From Calliphora vicina (taxonomy: Eukaryota > Arthropoda > Insecta > Diptera > Calliphoridae), in the NCBI RefSeq assembly GCF_958450345.1, contig NC_088784.1:45322278-45386277 (forward strand): 64,000 nucleotides of DNA. Reading direction: 5' to 3'. This document shows positions 34,401-46,400 of the stretch, one piece after another. The notes under the pieces are model-generated. The model was not told where the DNA came from and did not search any database. It saw only the letters and a list, made by a program, of their open reading frames with translations. A program made the translations under genes and the position numbers. Position 1 is the first letter of the stretch. Every line of letters begins with the position of its first letter.

Positions 34401-37400
34401 TAACCGATTTTTATGAAATTTTGTATATATGTTTGGTAGGTATGAGAATAGGTCGTAAAGTATATTTCATACCGCTAGGTCATTAGGGTGACCCTATCCA
34501 GAATTTATTTTTACCATTTTTTGACCAAAAGCTTTTTTTCGCATTTTATTTATTTGGCATTAAAAAATACTTATAACCCCAAATTTTCATCAACCGACCC
34601 TCACCCACCCGTTTTTTAGCCGAGATTTTAGTATTTTGTATGAGCAATATCCAAATATCAATATTTAACTATTTTTATGAAATTTTGTATATATTTTTGG
34701 TAGGTACGAGAATATTATATATCATACCGCTAGGACATTAGGATGTCCCTATCCACCCATTTTTTAAAATATATTTCGCCAAAAAATTTTGTTTTTATTT
34801 CTCTTCATTTGGCATCAAAAATACCTATAATGCCAACTTCACTTAGAATACATTCGCTATTTTTTATTTAACAACCAAAATATTCACTAGAAATAATTTG
34901 TATGGCAGAACAACGTTTGCCGGATCAGCTAGTAGTGTATATAATTGAATAGTGAGGGCTTTACTTGTTTATGTAAAAAATAAATATTTCGTTAATAAGC
35001 TTAGAATATGTACATTAGGTATATAACTAATTTTGGCGAAATTTTTGGCATACCACCACGTGATGGCCAATGTTGTATTTATAATGAAAATAATTTTTTT
35101 AGGTCATTTGGAATCAAAAACATCACGCACCAACACCAATTTCTAAAATAAACCAAATTTTTTTTTCTCTGAAAAATTATATAAATAATTTCATATATTT
35201 TTTTGCAATTGTGAGGGATACTTCCCTTATTTAAAAATTATCTTTTGAAGTATGTCCGCAGTTATTATTAAAATAAAATATATTGTTTTTCAAAATAATT
35301 GAAAAACTTTATTGCGTTTGGCGTGTGAACTTTTTTAACAACCGCGAAAAAATAATACCGTGGTTTTTCATATTCTTTAATGCTCTATTCGACTATGCTA
35401 TGCCAATTTGCATATTTGCTAAAAATGTCAAAAGTTATATCCCTAATGTACATATTTAAATATAAAAACAAGCGTTGACAATTGTTAGCATCTTCCATTG
35501 TTTGTATTTTCTAAGGCGCATATTGTTGGCTTTATGGTTTTCACGCTACAATTTGTTAGCATGATTGATGTTTTTGCAGTAAAATTTTGTTTTTATATTT
35601 TCAGTATTTCTGCTAATAAAAATGAAAACGATTCATACATGTTACTTTCTCCAGTTGTTACCAGTGATTTTGTGATCACATGTATCGCTAATTTCTAGTT
35701 ATTACCAGTGAATGTTGAAAAATATAAAAGAACGGCATTTAATTATAATTTCCAATATTTTTCTAATTGATGGTAAATTACTAATACGACACCGTAGATT
35801 CAGCTGGTTTATTTGGTTTAGGTATTGCTTTCGTTTTTGACGTTTTCAATTGTTTTGGATAATAGCATAGCATTAACCATGCATTAAATACATTTGTTGT
35901 TAATTTGTTCATAATATATGATATATAATATCTTGTCTATTTCAGTGTTTTTTTAATTAATTAATGACATTATTAACTTCATCATTACGAAGGTTTAAAA
36001 CATTATTGTTCAAATAAAAAGTGTATGCCTATATATTACATTTTTTTCTACTCTAATTCTAGAATTTCCTTAAGTAAAGGAATATTTTTGGGTTTTCTTT
36101 TTAATATTTTTGATAATTTCCAGAATGTCGTAGAATATTTATCTAAATTACATAGCATTTTATTCCACGATTTGTTATTATATTTAACAATTTCGTTTGT
36201 GATAGCCTCGTTTAGCCGATTCATTTGCTGGTGATCATTTATATCCTTGTATATTTTCCTATTTATTTTATAGATGCTTATAAACTGGATTAAAATATCG
36301 TTTTGTTATTTCTTGTTTTTCTTGTCAGGAAATGGTTTCTCTTTTGGAACAGTAATTTTTCAATAGGATGGTGACCCAATGCACACGTCAAAAATCGTAA
36401 AGAATGGTGTTCCGAGAAAAATTTCTTATTAATGCAGTTATCAGCTCAATATCTTGAGTTCAATCCTATTGAGAATTTTTAGTGAATCGTGAATTGGCGG
36501 TTGAAACAATACCGATTAACTCCTACCAATTTGCACGAGCTTTAACAGCGGATTGAGCACGAGAGAGAGAGTAATCCAAAAAAAGTTGATGCAAAATTTA
36601 TAGAAAATATGCCAATGCGTGTAAAATTTTATTTACGTAATAAAGGATTTTAAAATTTTTTTTTAAAAAATGCAATTCTTCCCTAAAGTTATAGTGGGGT
36701 GCAAAATTGAGTACATGCGAGTTATTTTAGTTTTGTCTGTTTTTTTATTTAGAACTGGATGTTTTTTGTTTTGAATTGTAATTAATTTTGTTACATATTA
36801 AACATAAAATAAATGACAGATAACATTTTTGGATTTGCTTTATTAGTTTTATTTTTATTCCATAAGAAGTGCACAAAATAGAAACGTGTACTCATTTGAG
36901 CTCCCCACTGTATATAAAAATGGATGTATGTTCCGAATGAACTCAAAAACGGCTGGGCCGATTTTAATGAAATTTTCAGGGAATATTCAGAATAGCCTAG
37001 CGGGTAACACTCTTAAGTCAGATTTTTTATTTTCGGTCTGTTGGTGGAGTGGCGTGTAAAAATCCAATTTTTACATTTTACCGCTAATGCCATATCTATA
37101 TAAATAAAAATCAAATGTCGTTCGTTGGTAATTGCATCAGTTAAGAACGGCTGGACCGATTTGGAATTTTTTTTTGTCAAATGTTCGTCATAGTCCAACT
37201 TAGGTTTTTACGGAAAGAACAATTGACCTTGCCTACTTTTACGGCCACTTTTTTCGACTTATCGGAACACTTATCAAATACTTCTGTATATATGTAACCA
37301 AACGCAGTGACTTGGCTGAGTTAGTGCGGATAATTCTAACGATGAAGTCAATCAACTTCAAATGGGCCGCTATGTTAGCAGTAACGAAGCAATTTCGCGC

Positions 37401-40400
37401 ATTTTTTATTTGCCATTCATGAAAGACATCCAACTGTTGTTCATTTAGCCGTACATCTGGAAAATGGCCAAAAAGTGTATTTTACTGAGGAAAATGTATT
37501 ACGAGTTGATTAAAGGCATCTACAATATTGACCAGATGTTTAGAAATGTGCCGAAATGACGAATTTGCCCAAACGTTGCTATACTCCGAAATGCCAATAT
37601 ATTACTTGGAATCATTCGACAAAGAAATTTCAAAGGCGGAAACAAGGAAATCCAGTTCCAGGTTTCCCCCATTTATTTTTATACGACGCATTAGGTCTCA
37701 TTTACACAGTCCATCCAAGAAACGATGAGTGTTTCTATTTGCGTTTGCTATTAGTCAACGTTCGTCACCCAACATCATACCGAGATTTACGAACTATAAA
37801 TGTTGAATTGTGTAACGTATAGAGAAGCGTGTCAACGCTTGCGATTGTTAGATAATGACACTTATTGGAAATACTCCCTCGGAGATTCAGTGCTTTCGTC
37901 AAATTGTCATCAAATACGTATGTACATCTCAACATATGGGAAGCAGATGCAATGTGTGATGATATTTTGCATCAGATGCGTATTAGAACATCAAATCCAA
38001 ATTTGCAACTGGGCGAGGAAATTTTTCAACAAGGCTTTGATATTAATTAAGGACATGTGATTGATGATGTCCAAAAAGGTATTAGAGTAAGTTCGGGTAA
38101 TGTGGTATAGGCGGGTAATGTGGTATAGCTGCTTTTCTCTAAAACTAAGAGCATAGGAGTAGCGGTACCAAGCTTAAGAGTTTTATGATCTCATAAAATT
38201 CACATTGGGTGAGTGTACTTCATTCTTGGAGGTCATGTTAATAGTCAGTTGTAAAAAATCAGCATTATCTTATGGTAGACTTTTTTTGTGATCTGTTAAA
38301 AATTTATTTTTTTCTATAATCACGTGTTTTAAACATTATTAATTTAATTTTAAAGTCAAATGGGAATATTTTGCTATTGAAGAACATATGTAACAATATA
38401 GTAATTTAGTGTATATGTTTAATTTTATAATAATTTCAATAAACCACGTGGTCGGCTAATGTGGTACAGCTAAAGAATTTCAAGCAAATAATATGCCAAA
38501 AAATGTGAAGTATGAAAATGGGCAGCGGATGATTTTAAGAACGATATCTGAGCTATTAGAAACAACATATGAAAATTTGTTTCGCATCAGTCATTCAATG
38601 TCTCCTACGAAGCCAAGAATGTATTGAAGAGCTTCTAGTAAGCTTGGTCAGCCGCCAACTTTAACCGCATCCATTAAATTTTTTCAATGGCTTGTTTATG
38701 GGTGTTTTCTCTTTTTCCCAAATTTCTCTGAAACTTGAACTTAAAAGACTTTTTTACTTTCATGGATGTAAACCTAACACTTGTAGTAAAACACCAGCTG
38801 AAAACTGTTCCAATCGAATTAAGATTCTAAAAATTATAGTCAAATAAAAAATAGGTATACCACATTACCCGAACTTACTCTATCTGAGTTAGGCATGACA
38901 GCTCCCAATCGTCCGAAGCACGACGCATTTAATCAAGTATGCGACGCGAAAAACAATGTGATTGCGATGCCCTATGGGAATCAGTTCGAACAAACATTCC
39001 ACTGTTGAATCGTCAACAAAAATATGCGCACGACGTTCTTATGAAAGTTGTGAAAGATGGAACTGGAAGGATTTTTTTTGCACGCTCCCGGTTGAACTGG
39101 AAAAACTTTTTGATTCTCATCAGGAATTGCAGCTACGTTGTTGAAAGGCGGTCGAACTGCACATTCAGCACTCAAGTTGCCATTGAATATGCAAATCAAT
39201 GAAAATCCAACATGCAACATTTCCAAGAACAATGCGATGGTCAAAGTTTTGCAGCAAGCAAACTGATCGTTTAGGATGACGTTGCAATATTCACGAAACA
39301 ATCAAAGCGGGTTTTGTGGTGCTATGATTCTGTTGGCATTTGATTTTCGGCAAACATTGCCAGTGATTCCACGGTCAATGCAAACCGATGAACTTAATGC
39401 ATGTTTGAAGTCGTCCATTTTGTGGAAACACATCATGAAACTCAAATTGACTGTGAACATGTGTCGAGCTGCAGAACGATCAATCTGGAGAAGTATTTTC
39501 CAAAGAATTGCTGGACATTGGCAACGGAAAAATCCCGATTGACATTTCGAACGGCTTCATCCGAAAGGTGTTTCCAAACATTGCACAAAATCATGATTGG
39601 TTGAGCTCACGTGCTATATTGGCAGCGAAAAACATTGATGTCGACGAATTGAATTTTAAGATTCCAAGTGATATTGCTGTCGAATATGTCGAATGATGGC
39701 ATATAAATCGGTGGATTTTGTTACTTCCCAAGATGATGTCAACTATCCAACTCGCTGGAATTACCAGGATTACCGCCTCACAATCTCCAATGGCACCAGA
39801 CTTATAAAAACATGGTTTTAATATTTATAGCTATTTTTGTTTTATTCCAACTATACTCTTCAAGAATAGCTTCAAAAGTGAGAGCATGTTGACAGTTGGT
39901 TTTTGCAGAGTGAAAAAGTGGAAAATTAAGCTCAACTTTAAATTAATGAAAACCATATAAAAACATGTTTTTTTGAAATAAATCAAAATGAATATTGAAT
40001 TGGAAGGTATTAACTTAATTTTAAGATAACTACAATGTGTTTACCTTCTTTCGTATTTTTTATAAAATTAATATTTGCCCAGTGTCATTTTTCGTGTTTG
40101 TTCGTCCATATATTTCAATTTCAACTAGAGTTTTAGTTGTGTTCCCCCTGAAGTCTCCAATGGGATTTTTTTTCTGGTTTATTAGTTAATATTCCAAGAT
40201 TCTAAAATTTAAAATTTCAGCTGCATCCTTTTGCATCTCTTTGATTTATCTCCCATACACCAAAGCGGCCTCGTTGTTTTTGATGTCCAACTTTGAATGT
40301 TTGTGAGGTGTTTTGTTAGTTTATGTTCGCGTTGCTTTGTTATTGTTATGCATGTAAAGAATTGTGTTTGTTTTTTTCTTTTCCACGGACTTTTAATATT

Positions 40401-43400
40401 TTTACTTTATGAATTTGGTCCTTATTATAAATTGTTTTTGCAATAGTTACATCTTATAATTGCAAACTTTAGCGCTCACATATTTTTGATGTTTGGTGCT
40501 TAGAATGCTGAAAAAGCTCGAAAAGTGAAGGATGTCGTGAAAAACTATATTAAAAATGAGGGCTACACATTTGAAGAAAGTCATTAAATTATAATTGGAA
40601 AAAAAATTAAAAATTTTTGCAAAAATGCAATCGTATAAAAACAAAAGTTCAAAATACATATTCTGATTGGCTTGCCTAAAAGGAGTCGATTTTATTAAAC
40701 TCACATGAGTGGGCGGCTACGGCCAGATTTAGTTTGCAATTTTTTTTAGTAAGAATTCTTATTGATTTTTAATTTTTTATCAATTTTAAAAAGTTTATAG
40801 TTTCACTTATATGGGTGTGGCAGTTGTCCAATTACGCCCATTGAAAAAAATGTGTGTAATAAATATCCTTATTATATATTGTACCAAAAATTATAAATGT
40901 ACTATTATTTATTACCGAGATATGCGCACTGCGCGTTGGGGTGAATTTGCATGCTAAGGTATGGTAGGGGGGTGGGTATGAGTCATCAACCACTCGCATT
41001 TTATCATTAAATAGTTCTGACATATTTATAAAGCCGTGACCGAAATTACAAGTTGATACCTACACTGCAAGTATTTTTGGCCGCCGACTCCATACAGCAC
41101 CGACCACTGTGCATTGGCGGGTTAATAATTCACTAAAGTATGGTTGTAGAGGATGATTTCTATTTATGTGTCGGGCATATTTAGGCCACTTTGCTATATT
41201 TAAATTACATATGTTTTCAATTAAATTAAGACTAAAAAGCAAATAAAACTAAAAATGTATGAAACTTACATTTTGTTAAACAATTTGATTTAGTTTATTT
41301 TTCGCGCACATATTCGCATATTTCAGCGAATGCATATGCAGTATGTCGAAGAATATATAACATACTTCTCCGTTTTTCAAATCTTATATATAAAAAGAAG
41401 TGCAAATTTTGATGTCACCACTAACTGCGAAAACGGGTCGACCGATTTCAAAATTTCAGGGTACGTTGGGGATGGTCTGTAGATGGTTTATGTGAATTTT
41501 TCACGAAATCGGCATAGTGGTTCCGGAGATATGGCTGGACCGATTTTTATCAAATTTTCAGTGAATCTTCAGATTTTTACATTATACCGCTAATGACACT
41601 ATACCTAATGATTTCAAGGTCAGTAATTGTGGCCAAACTTTTGCATATAAAAAAAAAAATTAAAAAAAAATTATTTTTATTTTTTCATTCGAGAGATAAA
41701 TGCTTTTTTTCATTCCCAACGATCAAACAATGCTAATTTTAATTTCGTTGCTTAACATCATTGTAAAAATTTTAATTCACAGTGGTGTACTCTGAAGCGA
41801 ATGATTTGGTGTAACATGTCCGGTACATACCTAGTTTTCATATCGTTCGATAAAACAAGTAGGCTGCTGTTAACATTGTACTATAAAAGTGCTTTTATAT
41901 TATCAACCGTTGATAAACAAAATTTCCGAAAGTACAACTAATATAGTAAACAACGTCGACAAATCAGATTTCGTTCCCACCGAACTTCTGCCAAATGCAA
42001 ATGAATATTCAATCCGTTGTCGATAAGGTATTCACAAGTCTTACAACCAACTACAAAAATTCGGATTGTCTGTGGGAACGTGCAATTTCCAACGACAAAG
42101 CATAAGGCCAATCGTTGACTATTGCTGGCTTATATTTGGAAAATTCATGTTTTGTATGTGGTTTGCTCCCGAGTAAATAAAAAAAAAGAAACGTATATCC
42201 CCTGTCCTTAAGATGAATTCATAAATATAATATCCCATTTGCCTTAAAATCATCCGTTTCTTTTTTTTAAGGGCATATCATGCCACTGTACTTATAGTTA
42301 TCTGCTACAACTTTGTCAAATGACCACCTCAGTGTTTCGGGTGCGATGTCAGGTCGGGGAAGTCAGTGCTTTTTTTAGTCCGACACTGTATATTCAAATC
42401 GAAATTCAATATAAAACAGAATTATTGTAAGGGCCGGCAACGCGGACCGGGTTCAGCTAGTATTTTATAAAGTTTTAATTCGGCTGTTTTATTAGTTTAC
42501 AATACAATAGGTTATAATATAAATACATATATATTTTTAGTCAATAGTCATAGTAAATATACTAGTTCTATAAACATACCGCCAACAGTAAAATCCACTA
42601 GTATTATTTATTTTTATTCAATACATAGTATAAACAAAATGTATGACGTAGTGTTAAAAAAAATACTTTTAATTTAAAAATATTTTTTACAGTATTTTGA
42701 CATAGACTTAGTTGTGATTATAAATTAATATTAAACTTCTATAGTTATTAACTTACCTCTGAGCGTTTTGCTTTTAATCGTGATTTTGAAGCATTTGACA
42801 TAGAAGAAGTGCGACTTAAGCCACCCGAAATGGGTTCTGCGCTAGAATATCCTGAACTAATATCGTCAGAGGAGCGAACATTATAACTAAAATATAAATT
42901 AAAATTATTATTAATATCGTATAATAAATATACGCTGAATATGTTTAAAATACTTGAAATCTCCTGCTCCTTTTGCAGCAACATCCACTTCTGTAAAGTA
43001 CATGCCAGTTGAATGGCGAGTACCTGAAGCTGATCGTCCAACTGGAGTATTTAAACGTTGGCGTAGCATTCTCTGTTGGGGTCGCATTGTAACGACATCA
43101 TCGACCTTAATTTATAACATGTATTTTTACATAATCTGTAAATAATATACGTTTAACGAAATAATGTATACCTCATCTTCTGTACGATGAATATCTGGCT
43201 CCGAAAGATCACTGAGACTGTAACTACGTCTAATAGTTTGCACCAAATTGCCGCCTCCCTAACGTCAAATATATATAAATGTATATACATTTGTATGTAC
43301 ACAAATCATTTGTATTTTTGTTATTATTTTTTTAATTAACAATTAGTTGTGAGGAATTATTTGTGAGAAATGTAATTTGTATTATTAATCAATTAATAAT

Positions 43401-46400
43401 GTTAAACAATTTAAAATATATTATTAAAGGTATCTTAACAATTAAAACGGTATAAAAATGTGTACGATTTATATAAATTATATCGATTAATATTCGAAAA
43501 GAAGAAAAGAGATCTTATGCTTTTTATTAAAAATTATTGTTTAAAATAAAGTTTATACAACATCCACGTCTATATCAGGTGTAGCTTCACGCAATTTTCG
43601 TCGTGGACGCAATCCAGATGTAGGAACTTTCGAGGAGTGATTTGACAATTTTGAACGTTTTGAGATTTCATCTTTCGGTTCTTTAATTTTAGTTTTTCTT
43701 GTGGGAGGATCTCGAATCCGAGCTGCACCCGCGTCATCCCTTGCAATAACTTCTTCGTCTATATCAAAAATCTGTTCATCGTCTTCGGAGAATTCTACAT
43801 GCATTGAAGGCATAGAATCTAAGGAATTTGATTTTGATACCCATTGAGTATCGTCAATTTCGTCAAATTCGTCTTGATTTCGTATTCTACTACGAGCATA
43901 AATTGCATCGTCTGATTGTGATGATGGCAACATGCCCTGTTGATGATTTGAAGCATTTAAGCCATAATGAAAGGTCTAGTAAAAGCGTGCACGTGCAGTG
44001 TGTAACGTAATGAGTTAACGGTTAATGTTGTTTGAAAATAAAAAGAAAGCAACAAAAATTAACTTAATAAAATAATAAGAACGTAATTAAACAAAAAAAA
44101 AAATATTATATATAAAAAAATAATAATAACGAAAGTATTTATTTATATACCCTTTACTATTAGCAAGAAATTTGTGATTCCGCTTGTAATTCCTTCAACA
44201 TCAATTTGTGACCATACATATTCAGGTATGGAAGTCGTAAAGACCCCTATTTGTTAATAAATTTGTTTCTATATCTCGGATACTAAATTCTTTACATAGA
44301 TAATATAATATACGATATTACTTTTGACATTTTTTGCAAATATGCAAATTGGTATAGCAAAGTAGAATAGAGCATTAAAAAATATGAAAAACCACGGTAT
44401 TATTTTTTCGCGGTCGTTAAAAAAGTTCACCCACCAAACGCAATAAAGTTTTTCATTCAGTATTTTCAATTATTTTGAAAAACAATATATTTTATTTTAA
44501 TAATAACTGCGGACATACTTCAAAAGATAATTTTTAAATAAAGGAAGTATCCCTCTCAGTTGCAACATGCTGTACACAAATTTGAGATTTTTTTCTATAA
44601 TTTGCCTTAGACTTGGAAAATTCGAGAATATTGCGACAAAAGTAAAATAATATGTGAAATCTTATTAATTTGGAATAAACCTAATTTAAAAATGTATTAA
44701 AAATAATTTATGATAGGTCGCGGACATCATTGTAGTGATGAAGGAAGACGACTAGTTCATTTTATTTGGGAGCAACGTCGCACAGTGGTTTAGAAACTTT
44801 TTTTTGGAAATAATTCGGTATCTTGGGAACTATTGGAGATATTGTTACGAAATTTCACATGGTTTGAGCTGAGGTGTTTTATGAAAAAACGTATTATATG
44901 AAAAAACGTACAAACTTGTCATGGTTTGTGGAACTTCTGAGGAGTAAATAAAGACTTTTTATATAAGTATTCCCATTCCCACGACAGCCGGTTCTACGCA
45001 CCGGAATGACCCGAGTTCACTCGGCCAAGGGCTGTCAACTCAGCAACCACTGCTGCTACAACAACAACAACAACATATAAGTATTTGATATTGTTGAAAA
45101 CATTTGGACTTTCGGATTGATATTTTAGTAAAAATAAAGTGAGCCAAGTTTTTCTTTGTACGCTTTTGCATTAAGTTAGCTTTCCGGATCATATAAAAAT
45201 TCTATATAGTCCAGAAGAAATTTTTTTTCTACAAAAGAAAAAAATATATGGGCTTTTTGGGAAAAAACGTAAAAAATACGGCCCTTTTTACAAGTTCCAA
45301 CTTTGGATGCGTATAATTTTTTATAGGGAAGAGATAACTGTTAGCAAGTTTTTTATTTAGAATTTTATCGCCAATATAGCTGATTTTTTAAAAATAAATT
45401 TTGACCCTCCGTAGGCCCGCCATAAAGAAATAAATCAATAAACCTGAATATTTCTTCAACTAATAGGGATAACCTACTCTTGTAAGGATATTTTTTGTAG
45501 ATCTTCTCAAGGACTATTTACAGTAGCGAGCATAAAAAATGCAACGCCATTCAATGTGATTTTCAACAGCACTGATTTTTCTCAAAAATATATCCAATTG
45601 TCCCCATCTGCTGTTTCTATATTCTTATTGATCTTTGGCAATTATTGATGACATTTTGTAAAATTTTTAGTAAAAACAGTGGTAAAATTGTGCGATCAAA
45701 AAAAATGCAACTCTACGGAAATTTACTTAATTTTTAAAATGTTGAAAAAAATAATTATAAAATATTGCTAAAAACTATAACAATATTGTATTGCCATCAT
45801 TTACTATTAATACAAACAAATTTAAGGATATTAAAATTCAAAATGATAAACATTTTATCCAAAAAACGCCATACTCCTATTCCGTTATAAAAATTTAGAT
45901 ATAATTAAGAATTGTGTTATGATTAGAGTGCCGAAATAATTTTGATGGCTAGTTTTGAATCGGATTTTATTGAAATAAAACTATAATGTTAGACATTTAA
46001 GTAATCAAGGCTGTGTTACCTGGTCCATGGAAGGTGACATCATATATTTGACGCTACCCAAACGAACACATGTGGACATTTATGACTATTGCAACCTCCA
46101 AAAGATAATTTAATGATGCAAAAATAATAAGGAGAAACCAATTCAATAAACCATACATTATTTACAAAAATAAATTAAGCGCCTTTGCTTTTCGAAGCAG
46201 ATCCTTCATGCTTAAAATGGTGCAGTCGTATGATATGGAAGGTTAATTAACGTAATTCTAATTTATTCGTGTCTGTTACTCAGGCCGTCTGGTCACAGAT
46301 ATTCCCTTAAATATTAGTAATCATGTAAGCTAAATATAGGATTCCATGAAATAGGAACAGTGTCAAATTTAATATTATTTACAGTTGTCTTCCGCTGTTT

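Larger units (their letters stand above)
34134..35500. repeat. Interspersed repeat D, interrupted by a Helitron and a MITE
   Basis: The segments 34220-34339, 34933-35013 and 35448-35480 together match 54215-54440 (landmarks GGCGAATTCATACAAGGTGG, GTGAGGGCTTTACTT, AAACTAGCTTTGACAGTTGT-like). The paralogue lacks both insertions. Confidence 0.8.
36911..39815 (+). mobile_element. Decayed autonomous Helitron, interrupted by a MITE
   Basis: Helitron-type 5' leader sequence appears twice (36911-36990 with AAAACGGCTGGGCCGATTTT; 37090-37170 with AACGGCTGGACCGATTTG). Coding remnants of the Rep/helicase protein follow from about 37320. The 3' end is lost at about 39815. Confidence 0.85.

Noticed and set aside
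43553..43975. Separate small gene at exon 4a
   Set aside because: No start codon context of its own; an acceptor site in phase with ReepA exon 3 and a poly(A) signal fit an alternative terminal exon better.
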